A stretch of DNA of 32,843 bases from Candidatus Hydrogenedentota bacterium (GCA_029937645.1 JAPYPO010000006.1:1-32843); one strand, 5' to 3'; counted from the first letter of the stretch, positions 9,748 to 19,251 are shown. Program-made: numbers and translations. Notes: a model not told the origin generated them from the letters alone.

Positions 9748-10263
9748 TTAATTGCCCTCGGCATTTCCTGAGTTTAACCCAGATTCCAGCAGCTGAATCG
9801 CATCGCGCAAGCCTGCGGCCGACTCATAATCTTCCATATCCAAGGCCGTCTTTAGCAGGCCCCGGCGTGTTTGCAGCTCCGCCCTGGCCACGGCCCGTTC
9901 GTCATCCATCTGCGGCGTCTTCCCGTGGTGGGTCAGGCCGTCATGGATACCTTCGAGCAACGACTCCAACTCCGCCGATACTTTGTCATAGCAGCGCGCA
10001 CATCCCACGCGGCCCGACTTAAGGATCGTCTGAAGCTCCGTTTCACAGGTGGGGCAGATTTCCATGGCGGTTGGCGCACTGGGCTTCGGCTTGCGCCCCG
10101 GCCGGATGAAGGGAGGAGGCTCGGACAGATCGAAACCGGTTTTTGCACTATCCTGCTGACTCTTCAAACAGTCATGGCACAGGTTCAAATCGTTCACCTG
10201 CCCATCCACCACTTCCGCGTAACGTACCGAGGCGAGGTTCTTATGGCACTTCTGACACAGCAT
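9748..10263 (-). CDS. mcsA: McsA-like zinc-finger protein with UVR motif (UvrB/UvrC motif-containing)
   Basis: MLCQKC...LCHDC...CPTC...CARC cysteine pairs and ARAELQTRRGLLKTALDMEDYESAAGLRDAIQLL UVR motif. ORF track start at 10506 includes an implausible N-terminal extension; the ATG at 10263 is preferred. Confidence 0.85.
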   Translation of the reverse strand: MLCQKCHKNLASVRYAEVVDGQVNDLNLCHDCLKSQQDSAKTGFDLSEPPPFIRPGRKPKPSAPTAMEICPTCETELQTILKSGRVGCARCYDKVSAELESLLEGIHDGLTHHGKTPQMDDERAVARAELQTRRGLLKTALDMEDYESAAGLRDAIQLLESGLNSGNAEGN

Positions 10264-10727
10264 AAAGGGACTCTCCGCAACGATTCCAAATCGATCAATA
10301 GGGATTATACCACCAGTCTTGAAAGCCAGTCTATCTAAGGAAGGGATTCGCGGCGGAAAATTCACCCTGCGCTCTCTTTTTGCTGAATATAATAAAAATA
10401 AGAAAAGTATTCGACATGGGCCAGAACCCTTGCAAACACGCTCAATAGTGGCGTCTTTCGAATCCACGTCGGCCCTGCTCCTGGGGTGAGGTTGGATCCC
10501 ACCCACAATTTTTTTCGCCCCTAAATTAATGCGACTCCCCCTCGAAACCTAATCGCATTAAGACGGTACCCGCCGCCGCAACGGGTCGTACCTTGTCGTG
10601 ATCGAGGCCCGTTTGTTGCGCGATGTCCGGCACGCACGTATACTTAGGCCCATACGCCACTACTCAGGCCCATGCGCCACGCGCAGGACGTTGCGTCCTT
10701 ATTTAACATACTAAGAAATTCAACGAT

Positions 10728-10748
10728 CGGGGGTCGAATCGGCCCCCG
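10728..10748 (+). promoter_or_regulatory. GC-rich hairpin in the leader of the aldolase gene
   Basis: CGGGGGTCG-aat-CGGCCCCCG, 9 bp stem including one G-U, 21 nt upstream of the aldolase ATG. Confidence 0.4.
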
Positions 10749-10769
10749 CTTTCTTCTCGGGAGACGTTC

Positions 10770-11798
10770 ATGCCTATTGCAAATCGCGCACGCTATAACG
10801 AAATGCTGGATCGGGCCCAGGAGGGCAACTTCGCCTATCCGGGCATCAATTGCGCCAACATGGAGACGATTAGCGCGGCGCTGCAAGGTTTTGCCGAAGC
10901 GAATAGCGATGGCCTCATACAGGTTTCGACCGGGGCGGGAGAACACGCGTCGGGCGCTGCGAAAGATATGGTGCTCGGGGCGATTTGCCTGGCCGAGTAC
11001 GCCCACCGCGTGGCGGATGCCTACGACGTGAATATCGCCCTACATACCGACCATTGCGTTCCCGCGAAAACGGATACATTCCTGCGTCCGCTCATTGCGG
11101 AGACGGCGCGCCGTCGCGCGAACGGGCAGTCGAACCTATTTAGCAGCCACATGTTCGACGGCAGCGAGTTGCCGCTCGACGAGAATATGAAGCAATCGGT
11201 CGATCTCCTCAAGCTTTGCCACGAGAACGAAATCATTCTTGAGGTTGAAGCGGGCGTCGTCGGCGGCGAAGAGGACGGCATCGATAACACGAACACGCCC
11301 GCCGAAAAACTCTTCACGACCCCCGAAGATATGGTGGCGGTATACGAGGCCCTCTCGTCGGTGAGTGGCGCGCGGTACATGTTTGCGGCTACCTTTGGAA
11401 ACGTCCATGGCGTGTACAAGCCGGGAAACGTGACCTTGAAACCGGAGATTCTCAAGAACGGTCAAGACGCCGTCGTCGCCAAGCACGGTAAGGAAGCCTT
11501 CTTCGACCTCGTATTCCATGGCGGGTCCGGTTCGAGCAAAGAACAAATCAAAGAGACCCTGGCCTACGGTGTCGTCAAAATGAACGTGGACACGGACACG
11601 CAATATGCCTTTTCGCGGCCTGTCGCCGACCACATGATGAAGAATTACGATGGCGTATTGAAGATTGACGGCGAAGTGGGCAACAAGAAAACCTACGATC
11701 CGCGGTCCTATTTGAAGGCGGGCCGCGCCGGGATGGCCGCGCGCGTCGTCGAGGCGTGCAAAGACTTGGATTCCGCCGGGAAATCGATGGGGCGGTAG
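10770..11798 (+). CDS. fba: Class II fructose-bisphosphate aldolase
   Basis: FAYPGINCANMETISAAL, NIALHTDHC, NLFSSHMFDGSELPLDENM, LEVEAGVVGGEEDGIDN, FHGGSGSS; class II zinc-aldolase motifs. Confidence 0.93.
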   Translation: MPIANRARYNEMLDRAQEGNFAYPGINCANMETISAALQGFAEANSDGLIQVSTGAGEHASGAAKDMVLGAICLAEYAHRVADAYDVNIALHTDHCVPAKTDTFLRPLIAETARRRANGQSNLFSSHMFDGSELPLDENMKQSVDLLKLCHENEIILEVEAGVVGGEEDGIDNTNTPAEKLFTTPEDMVAVYEALSSVSGARYMFAATFGNVHGVYKPGNVTLKPEILKNGQDAVVAKHGKEAFFDLVFHGGSGSSKEQIKETLAYGVVKMNVDTDTQYAFSRPVADHMMKNYDGVLKIDGEVGNKKTYDPRSYLKAGRAGMAARVVEACKDLDSAGKSMGR

Positions 11799-11889
11799 CT
11801 AGTTTCTAGTATTGAAACGCGATCTACGCTCCTCCTCCCTATAGCGATCAGGCCAGAACAGCGATGTTCCTCCGTACAACCCTTATGTT

Positions 11890-12822
11890 GTGAGCAATAG
11901 CATGAAAATTATCTTGGCAAAACCCCGCGGTTTTTGTGCCGGCGTTGAGCGGGCCATCAAATGCGTCGAGCAAGCTCTCGAACGCTACGGCGCCCCCGTG
12001 TATGTTCTCAACGACATCGTCCACAACAGCGCCGTCGTCGATAGGTTACGCGCGAAGGGCGCGGTTTTCGTTAAGGATATGGACGCCGTACCCGAAGGCG
12101 CTCATCTCCTGTTCAGCGCCCATGGTGTCGGGCCGAACCGCTGGGATAAAGCCAAGCGCTTAAATCTCGAAGTGGTGGACGCGACCTGCCCGCTCGTCGA
12201 AAAAGTCCATCACGAAGCGCGGCGCTTCGCATCGAAAGATTTTACGATCATACTCATTGGCGAAGATGGCCACGATGAAACCGTTGGTACGATGGGCTGG
12301 GCGCCGGAACACATCAAGCTGGTGATCACGAAGGAAGATGTGGAAGCGCTCGAAGTGCCTGACGAAAACAAAATCGCGTACATAACGCAGACCACGTTGA
12401 GCGTCAACGATTGTCAGCAGATTATCGACTTGCTGAGAGATCGCTTCCCCAACATCGACGGTCCCCCGAAGGCCGATATTTGCTACGCCACGTCGAACCG
12501 CCAAGACGCCGTCCGCGCCATGGCGCCCGAAGCAGACCTGGTCCTCGTCGTGGGCGACCGGGAGAGCGCGAACTCGACGCGCCTCGCGGAAATCGCCGCA
12601 GAATATGGTAAGCCCAGTTACCTTATCAGCCATGCCGGCATCATCAACGACGCGTGGCTTGATGGCGTAGAAACGCTGCTTCTCACCTCAGGGGCGTCCG
12701 CGCCGGATTCACTCGTGCAAGAGGTAATCGACTACCTGAGCACGCGGATGCATTGCGACGTGGTCGAGAGGGAAATGGCAGTGGAAAACGTTCATTTTCG
12801 CCTCCCTTCGGTGATCACGTAG
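11890..12822 (+). CDS. ispH: 4-hydroxy-3-methylbut-2-enyl diphosphate reductase (IspH/LytB)
   Basis: MKIILAKPRGFCAGVERAI, DIVHNSAVV, FSAHGVG, DATCPLVEKVH, TQTTLS, CYATSNRQ, SGASAP. GTG at 11890 or ATG at 11902 could be the start. Confidence 0.95.
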   Translation: MSNSMKIILAKPRGFCAGVERAIKCVEQALERYGAPVYVLNDIVHNSAVVDRLRAKGAVFVKDMDAVPEGAHLLFSAHGVGPNRWDKAKRLNLEVVDATCPLVEKVHHEARRFASKDFTIILIGEDGHDETVGTMGWAPEHIKLVITKEDVEALEVPDENKIAYITQTTLSVNDCQQIIDLLRDRFPNIDGPPKADICYATSNRQDAVRAMAPEADLVLVVGDRESANSTRLAEIAAEYGKPSYLISHAGIINDAWLDGVETLLLTSGASAPDSLVQEVIDYLSTRMHCDVVEREMAVENVHFRLPSVIT

Positions 12823-12982
12823 TGTGTGACCAGTAGCCGATTACCGGAGTTTAGATTGGGATCAAGGGGGATGTTATCCGGACCACTGGGAGAGCGAAAG
12901 ACTTCCACACCTTCAACGTTCTCGAATTAAGTCGAAAGAAAATTTTATCCATCAGCCTTGACGGCACGATTAGGAGTACGGA

Positions 12983-15814
12983 ATGAACGTTGCGCAACGC
13001 CGCGCCCTCGACCAGGGCACTACCTGCGAAATTCGCTACGACACGCTCACCCGGCAACTTCACGCCACCGACGCGTCCGCGCATCAGATTGTGCCCGCTG
13101 CGGTCGCCTTTCCCGCTTCGGATGAGGAGGCCTCATCGCTTCTGCGCACGGCCATCGAGGCCGACATTCCCGTTTCGCCCAAGGGCGCCGGCACCGGCCT
13201 TTCCGGGGGCGCGTTGGGCGATGGCCTGATTATTGACTTTGCGCGGAATAATCGCACCGTGGGCGCTTTCGATCAGGAACGCGGCACGATTTGGGTCGAG
13301 GCGGGCGCGGTGTTGGATCAGTTGAACGCCGCGCTTAAACCCTCCGGGTTCGCTTTTGGCCCCGATGTAGCTACAAGTTCCCGCGCCACCTTGGGCGGAA
13401 TGATCGCGAACAATTCCTCCGGCGCCCGCGCGCCCATCTACGGGACCACAGGCGACCACATCCGTTCGCTCCGGATTGTGATGGCGGACGGGCGTGTCGA
13501 GACCATCACCAAAGAAAACGGCGTGCTGTCCGACATTCATCAGAGCGTCGCCACTCTCGCGAATAAGAACGCAGACGAGATTGACGAGCGGCTGCCCGCA
13601 GGCATGGTAAAACGTTGGCCCGGCTATGGCTTTGATCGTTGGAAACGATCCGGCCCCAGTCTCATTCATATGATCGCCGGTAGCGAAGGCACCCTCGCCG
13701 GAATTCTCGGCGCCGAGTTGGATGTGGTGCCATTGCCGCGCAAAAAGACGTTGGGAATTCTGTATTTTCATTCAATTCCCGAAGCCATGGCGGCTACGGT
13801 CGACATCCAGGATTTGAAACCCGCCGCCATCGAGCATATCGACCGCACGCTCCTTGATCAGACGATCGGCCAACTGTCCTTCAAGAAATCGCGGGAAGTG
13901 CTCGGGCTTGATGAAGAGCCTTGCGAAGCCCTGCTGTTGATCGAGTTTTACGACGATGATGACGGCCGTCTTGAAACGTTGATGGATCGAAAACTGGGAT
14001 TCAAGCGAGTAGCGTACACCGATCCGAGCGATATGGAGCATGTGTGGTTTTTGCGGAAGGCGGGCCTCTCTCTCTTGACGAGTTGCAAGGGGGCCGCGAA
14101 GCCAACCTCCGGCATTGAAGATGTCGCCGTGCGTCCGGAGGTGTTGCCCGCATATGTAGAAGGCCTACAGAAACTCATGGGCTCGCTGGACCTTCGCGGT
14201 TCATTCTACGGGCACGCGGCCTCCGGGCTGCTTCATGTCCGACCGGTGGTCGATATGCATAACCCGGAGGACCTCGTAAAATACCGTCAACTGGCCGACG
14301 AAGTTTCGGCTCTCGTCAAGGAATTCAAAGGCGCGCTGGCGGCGGAGCATGGGGTCGGGATCTCGCGCACCGAATACCTCGCCGATCACTTGGGCCCGGA
14401 CTTGATGGACGCCGTCCGCGACGTCAAGGGTCTTTTCGATCCGAAGAATCTGATGAACCCCGGAAAGATTCTCCCCACGGGGCGCTATAAAATTGATGGC
14501 GATCTACGCTGGGGAGCGGGTTATGAAATTGAGTTGCCCTTCACGCCCACGCTTGCGTTCGCCGCGAAAGACGAATCGTTCATCGGTAATCTTGAGCAGT
14601 GCAACGGTTGCGGCGGCTGTCGGAAGACCCCACCAACGATGTGCCCGACCTATTTCGCGACCGGCGAAGAAATCATGTCAACCCGGGGCCGCTCGAACAC
14701 AATTCGCGCCGTGCTGGACGGGCGTATAACGGGTGACGGTTCTCCGCTCGACGCGCCGGAGTTGGAAGAGGCGCTGAAGTTCTGCTTATCCTGCAAAGCG
14801 TGTACCAAAGAATGCCCGTCGAACGTCAACATGGCCTTGCTGAAAGCGGAGCTGACACACGCCCGCCATAAGGCGAATGGCACGCCCTTGCGTTCCCGCA
14901 TGGTAAGCCATGTCGATACCCTCGGAAGACTCAGCACAATCGCGCCTCCCTTCGCCAACGCCGCGCTCGAGTCCGGCGGCGTGCGGTGGGTTATGGAGAA
15001 GGTGTTCGGCTTCGCGGCCGAGCGGCCCCTGCCCGCCTACGCCGACCAACGCTTCGACCATTGGTTCCACGACAGGCCGAAACTCGCGCCGGGTGCCCGC
15101 GGGAAAATAATTCTATGGGATGACTGCTTCGTCCGTTACAACGAACCAAACATTGGCAAAGCCGCGTTAGCCGTCCTTGAGGCCGCCGGATATGAAGTCA
15201 TCCTTCCAAAGGGCCGGTCGTGTTGCGGGCGTCCCGCCTTCAGCAGTGGATGCCTCGACGAAGCCGCGCGTTTCGGCGCGCGCAATGTCGCCCTGTTCGC
15301 CGACATGAACAAAGACGCTCCCATTATTTTCCTGGAACCGTCGTGCTACTCCATGTTTGCCGAAGATTACCGTGAACTGGGCCTGGAAGGTTCGGAAGAA
15401 TTGTCGAAGAGGAGTTATCTTTTCGAAGATTTCGTCAACACCCTGCTGTCGGACGAGCCCGAGGCACTCGCCTTTGCCGAGGATGCCCTTACCGTGGCCA
15501 TTCACGTTCACTGCCACACCAAGTCCTTGACGGACAGCGCCGTCGCGGCCGAACTCGTGGGCCGCATTCCTAACGCCAACGTCGCCACACTGAACACCGG
15601 CTGCTGCGGCATGGCGGGAGCATTCGGCGCGATGCGCGATACCTACGACTTGTCATTAAAGGTCGCGGAACCGCTGGTCCAGCAACTCGACGCTCTTGCG
15701 CCGGATACCCGAGTCGTCGCCTCCGGGACCAGTTGCCGCCATCAAGTCGAACACCTCCGCCGCTTTACCCCACAGCATATCGCCGAACTCATGGCGGATT
15801 CCCTTCAGACCTGA
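12983..15814 (+). CDS. FAD-binding and (Fe-S)-binding oxidoreductase, GlcD-GlcF/YdiJ-type fused 2-hydroxyacid dehydrogenase
   Basis: PKGAGTGLSGGALG...GPDVATSSRATLGGMIANNSSG FAD domain; CNGCGGCRKTPPTMCP and CLSCKACTKECP 4Fe-4S motifs; CCGRP and CCGMAGAFG cysteine-rich CCG motifs. Confidence 0.92.
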   Translation: MNVAQRRALDQGTTCEIRYDTLTRQLHATDASAHQIVPAAVAFPASDEEASSLLRTAIEADIPVSPKGAGTGLSGGALGDGLIIDFARNNRTVGAFDQERGTIWVEAGAVLDQLNAALKPSGFAFGPDVATSSRATLGGMIANNSSGARAPIYGTTGDHIRSLRIVMADGRVETITKENGVLSDIHQSVATLANKNADEIDERLPAGMVKRWPGYGFDRWKRSGPSLIHMIAGSEGTLAGILGAELDVVPLPRKKTLGILYFHSIPEAMAATVDIQDLKPAAIEHIDRTLLDQTIGQLSFKKSREVLGLDEEPCEALLLIEFYDDDDGRLETLMDRKLGFKRVAYTDPSDMEHVWFLRKAGLSLLTSCKGAAKPTSGIEDVAVRPEVLPAYVEGLQKLMGSLDLRGSFYGHAASGLLHVRPVVDMHNPEDLVKYRQLADEVSALVKEFKGALAAEHGVGISRTEYLADHLGPDLMDAVRDVKGLFDPKNLMNPGKILPTGRYKIDGDLRWGAGYEIELPFTPTLAFAAKDESFIGNLEQCNGCGGCRKTPPTMCPTYFATGEEIMSTRGRSNTIRAVLDGRITGDGSPLDAPELEEALKFCLSCKACTKECPSNVNMALLKAELTHARHKANGTPLRSRMVSHVDTLGRLSTIAPPFANAALESGGVRWVMEKVFGFAAERPLPAYADQRFDHWFHDRPKLAPGARGKIILWDDCFVRYNEPNIGKAALAVLEAAGYEVILPKGRSCCGRPAFSSGCLDEAARFGARNVALFADMNKDAPIIFLEPSCYSMFAEDYRELGLEGSEELSKRSYLFEDFVNTLLSDEPEALAFAEDALTVAIHVHCHTKSLTDSAVAAELVGRIPNANVATLNTGCCGMAGAFGAMRDTYDLSLKVAEPLVQQLDALAPDTRVVASGTSCRHQVEHLRRFTPQHIAELMADSLQT

Positions 15815-15924
15815 ACCTGCTCTATTGTTTACCGGCGATCGGGCGTCTATTCCTCAAGTGAGACCTCGAATTGTCCGATAAAGACTTGGGGCTTCCCAAA
15901 AATGCGTAAACTCGCAATTTTGTC

Positions 15925-15965
15925 CAAGTGCAAGAACGCAGAAGGCAAGTGCTAGAACGCAGAAG
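15925..15965 (+). repeat. Tandem 20 bp direct repeat (two copies, one mismatch, 1 bp spacer)
   Basis: caagtgcaagaacgcagaag (15925-15944) and caagtgctagaacgcagaag (15946-15965). Confidence 0.85.
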
Positions 15966-15966
15966 T

Positions 15967-15987
15967 CTGTCAACAATTGCTTGACAG
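15967..15987 (+). promoter_or_regulatory. Inverted-repeat operator candidate overlapping the -35 box
   Basis: CTGTCAA-caattgc-TTGACAG, perfect 7 bp arms. Confidence 0.55.
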
Positions 15988-16009
15988 ATTATCAGGAATT
16001 CGATAGAAT
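15981..16009 (+). promoter_or_regulatory. Sigma-70-type promoter upstream of the polysaccharide locus
   Basis: TTGACA (15981-15986), 17 bp spacer, TAGAAT (16004-16009). Confidence 0.65.
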
Positions 16010-16104
16010 GTAATTCTATAAACCGATTCATTGCAAAGGTTTTAGAGAATTTGGCGCGGGGATTTCGCCCTTTGCGCCGTCGTTTTGTGCATGGGTGGAT
16101 TCGT

Positions 16105-17151
16105 ATGGTTGAGAGCGCGACACAATTAGGAGCGTTTGGACTACGTGAGCAGCCCTTTGCCCCCACGGCGGACCCTTCGTATTTTTATGCCTCCCCAGAC
16201 CACAAATCTTGCCTGCTTCGCCTGTGGGGCACGATTGACGAGCGGCATGGCATCGCAGTGGTTTTCGGGAATTACGGCACGGGCAAGACCACCCTGCTCC
16301 GCAAGTTGATGGTGGGTATGGCGGCGGACCCTGAGAAGTACAATACCGCCGTTGTTGGATCGCCTATCCCGTCCTGGACGAGTTTTGCGCTCTTCGAGTC
16401 GATCATCCATCAATTTGGATTGACGCCGGAAAATCGCTCGTTCGTTTCGTATATGGAGTGCTTGAACCAGTATCTTCTCGACAACCGCCACCGTGTGAGC
16501 ACGTTGATTATCGACGATGCCCAAAACTTAAATAAGCGGGGGCAATTGGAGTTGTTGCGGTTGGTGCAGAATCTTGAAACTCCCCAGCATAAACTCCTCA
16601 ATCTTATCCTCTTTGCTCAACTGGAGTGGACCCCGATTCTCCGGGCAGCGCCGAATTTCGCCCAGCGTATTAACATGACCTACACGCTCGAACCGCTCCA
16701 GCTCAATGAAGTGAGACGGTTTATCCAATTTCGAGTGGCCCATGCGCGTGGGGGAGTTGATGGCGCGTCCCTGTACGAAGATGACGCCATCGAGATGATC
16801 CACGCCTATGCCGAGGGAAATCCCAGGGTTATCGTGATGCTGTGCCGCAATGCGCTGCTGTTCGCCGCGCAAATCGGTAAGGAACGCGTAGATCAGGATA
16901 TCGTGCTCCATACCATCGAGAAGACCACCGTGCCGGACCCGGAACGGACGGCGCGTGCACGGGCCGCCGTAGCTGCAGATACGGCGATGAAGCCGCAGAT
17001 GCCAGCAGCAGCGGCCCCTGCGCCCGCGCCAGCGATGACGCCTGTGTCCATTGCGCCCGCTATAGCGGCAGCGCCGCGAAAGGCGCACTCGAATAATGAC
17101 GAGGCCAACCGCATGCTTTTGAACGCAGCGCGGGCCAAGCGAAAAGGGTAG
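16105..17151 (+). CDS. ExeA/GspA-like AAA ATPase (similar in kind to the ATPases of exosortase/EPS loci)
   Basis: FGLREQPFAPTADPSYFYASPDHKSCLLRL N-terminal signature, Walker A GNYGTGKTTLLRKL, Walker B STLIIDDAQNL, sensor LNLILFAQLEW; Ala/Pro-rich C-terminus. ORF track extends to a TTG at 16051. Confidence 0.85.
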   Translation: MVESATQLGAFGLREQPFAPTADPSYFYASPDHKSCLLRLWGTIDERHGIAVVFGNYGTGKTTLLRKLMVGMAADPEKYNTAVVGSPIPSWTSFALFESIIHQFGLTPENRSFVSYMECLNQYLLDNRHRVSTLIIDDAQNLNKRGQLELLRLVQNLETPQHKLLNLILFAQLEWTPILRAAPNFAQRINMTYTLEPLQLNEVRRFIQFRVAHARGGVDGASLYEDDAIEMIHAYAEGNPRVIVMLCRNALLFAAQIGKERVDQDIVLHTIEKTTVPDPERTARARAAVAADTAMKPQMPAAAAPAPAPAMTPVSIAPAIAAAPRKAHSNNDEANRMLLNAARAKRKG

Positions 17152-17232
17152 CGGGTGATCATGAATCCGAGATTGGCACTGCGAATCTCGCTTCAATAAA
17201 TTAGGAAAAGGACGCAAGGCTCTTCACAGACT

Positions 17233-19251
17233 ATGGCAGAGTTAGACTCTATTCTCGACGAAAATCCGGACGATCTACAGGTCCGCTTCGACGACCTGGA
17301 AGGGGCGTTGATAGAGGGCGCTGAGGAGGACAGCCGACTGTCGAGCGGCACCCCGCATGAGACAGGCGATGTAGATCTCGATTTCATTCAAATGACCGGG
17401 CTCACGCGGCCCGCGCCCGAACCCGGCGTCGTCAAGGCGCTTCCTGCCCCGTTGGCGCCGGAAATGGATCCGGCCGCGCCCCTGAGTTTCTACGAAGAAG
17501 GGGTCGACGATGTTGATAGCACGCTCGCGCCGGAAGCCTTCGAGCACGGCGCAGCGCCGGAAGCAGACGTTATCGTAGTTCCACCCGCGATGGAAAGCGG
17601 CGCGGCCCAGAGTTTGAAAGACATCATTTCTGATTTAACCGGCGAGCCGCAGGAGATTACGGCGGAGGGTGAAGGTGCCATCGAGGCCGCGCCACCGACT
17701 ATCGAAGATATCCTGGGCTCTCCGGAAGATGCCATCGAGGCGCCACTCTTCATTGAAACACCTGAGCTGGTCGATCCGGGTAGTGATCTCGACGATGCGA
17801 ACGCTTCGCTCGAAGAAGCGAAGGAAGCAACTCCCGAGTCGCCACAGCCCGAGGCCATTACACCGGATCCCATGGTGGAGCCACGACCCGAGGTCGCTGA
17901 TCCCGAACCCTCATCCTTGGAGCCCGAGGCGCATGTAGAACCCGAGACGCTTGCAGAACCCGAGACGCTTGCAGAACCCGAGGCACCTGTAGAACCCGAA
18001 ACGCATGCAGAGCCCCAGGCGCTTGTAGAACCGGAGACACTTGTAGAACCGGCAACGCCCGCCCCGCAGCCCGCCGACCTGGAACTCACCGAGGCTCAAG
18101 ATTTAATGCAGGCTCTGGAAGCCCAGGAGCGCGATATTTCAGGGATTGATCGGGAGGATGTTGACGAAGCGCAGGAGTGGGATCTCGCGGAAAGTGATGA
18201 CGAGGAGGACGACAGCTCTGTCTACGATAAGCCGCTCAAAGCGGGAGCGCGGCGAGGGCGTCGCCAGAAAAAAAGTTTCATACGCACCCTTCGGGCTGTA
18301 TCGATTTTTGTGGCCATATCCGTGGTCGTGACTGCGGTCGTATTTTTGGGCTATCGCCAATTCACGCTCCGAGCCGAATCGCCGGAGGCAAGTTATAACC
18401 GGGCGGCATCGCTCCTGGCTCAAGGGCGCTACGCGGAGGCTTCGGACGAATTCGTTCGCTATCTACGGCGCGATCCGAATAGTTCCTTGCGTTCAGAGGC
18501 CCAGTTTCAGTCGGCCTACGCGTTGAGCCTGGTCCCAGAGTTTCCGGCGGATGCGGCGAAAATTTCGCATACCCGCGGTGTGGACCTGTTCAAGAAGTTT
18601 ATCGAAGACAATCCCAGCCATACAAAGCGCGCACGAGCGAAGACGTTGCTGGGTGTGCTTCTCTACCGGATCGAAAATTATGAAGAGGCCATATTGGTTC
18701 TAGAAAATCGGAGCCGGCGGCTAGTCGATCCGGATGCGTACCTGCCCTCGTTACGAGTTCTTGGGCGGGCTCACGCGCGCATGGGTCAGATCGAGCAGGC
18801 GCGATCCGCATTTCTTCGCGCGACCGATGTGGAAGGAAATTTCTCTCCCGATTCCGACTATCTCGAACTGGCGGCACTGTACCGCGGCCTTGCGTCGCAG
18901 ACCCGATCCACCGAGCAAAAACGCGCGTACCTCGTTCAGGCTGTCGCAATGTGGCAGGACGCACTTAACACGCCAGGCTTGCCCGATAGCCGAAAGAAAT
19001 ATATTCGGTTGCTTGTCGAAGCGGAAGCAGATGAGCAGAGGCTTGAACTCCCGGTAGAGGCCCCAGTAGAGACCCCAGTAGAGACCCCAGAAGAGACCCC
19101 AGAAGAGACCCCAGAAGAGACCCCAGAAGAGGCGGCTGATTCTTCGTGGGAGTCCAGTAATCCTCCGCCTGCTGCGTCGGTTTCAGACGATCCGGAAGTG
19201 GCGGTGACTCAACCGGTTGAACCCGAGAATGAATCGAATTCAGATGAATAG
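17233..19251 (+). CDS. Single-pass membrane protein with acidic Pro/Glu-rich cytosolic region and periplasmic TPR domain
   Basis: TM SFIRTLRAVSIFVAISVVVTAVVFLGY with preceding RRGRRQKK; TPR-like ASYNRAASLLAQGRYAEASDEFVRYLRRDP and RVLGRAHARMGQIEQARSAFLRA; repeat tracts. Confidence 0.75.
   Translation: MAELDSILDENPDDLQVRFDDLEGALIEGAEEDSRLSSGTPHETGDVDLDFIQMTGLTRPAPEPGVVKALPAPLAPEMDPAAPLSFYEEGVDDVDSTLAPEAFEHGAAPEADVIVVPPAMESGAAQSLKDIISDLTGEPQEITAEGEGAIEAAPPTIEDILGSPEDAIEAPLFIETPELVDPGSDLDDANASLEEAKEATPESPQPEAITPDPMVEPRPEVADPEPSSLEPEAHVEPETLAEPETLAEPEAPVEPETHAEPQALVEPETLVEPATPAPQPADLELTEAQDLMQALEAQERDISGIDREDVDEAQEWDLAESDDEEDDSSVYDKPLKAGARRGRRQKKSFIRTLRAVSIFVAISVVVTAVVFLGYRQFTLRAESPEASYNRAASLLAQGRYAEASDEFVRYLRRDPNSSLRSEAQFQSAYALSLVPEFPADAAKISHTRGVDLFKKFIEDNPSHTKRARAKTLLGVLLYRIENYEEAILVLENRSRRLVDPDAYLPSLRVLGRAHARMGQIEQARSAFLRATDVEGNFSPDSDYLELAALYRGLASQTRSTEQKRAYLVQAVAMWQDALNTPGLPDSRKKYIRLLVEAEADEQRLELPVEAPVETPVETPEETPEETPEETPEEAADSSWESSNPPPAASVSDDPEVAVTQPVEPENESNSDE
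17920..18063 (+). repeat. 18 bp x 8 in-frame tandem repeat (EPExxx units)
   Basis: EPEAHV EPETLA EPETLA EPEAPV EPETHA EPQALV EPETLV EPATPA; the two EPETLA units are nucleotide-identical. Confidence 0.9.
19053..19130 (+). repeat. 12 bp in-frame tandem repeat (VETP/EETP units)
   Basis: gtagaggcccca gtagagacccca x2 gaagagacccca x3 gaagag; encodes VEAPVETPVETPEETPEETPEETPEE. Confidence 0.9.

Noticed and set aside
10264-10506. N-terminal extension of McsA in the ORF track
   Set aside because: The extension (MGGIQPHPRSRADVDSKD...) lacks motif support; the canonical MLCQKC start is at 10263, and the region is AT-rich and promoter-like in part.
12823-12982. Possible RNA gene between ispH and the FAD/Fe-S dehydrogenase
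   Set aside because: No tRNA-like cloverleaf or convincing structured element found by eye.
15925-15965. Possible minimal CRISPR array
   Set aside because: Only two 20 bp units with a 1 bp gap, no spacers and no cas genes; better explained as tandem binding sites.
17490-18089. 199 aa minus-strand Ser/Gly-rich ORF (SGSTSAWGSACVSGS...)
   Set aside because: Repetitive translation of the antisense strand of the EPExxx repeat tract; no start context or motif.
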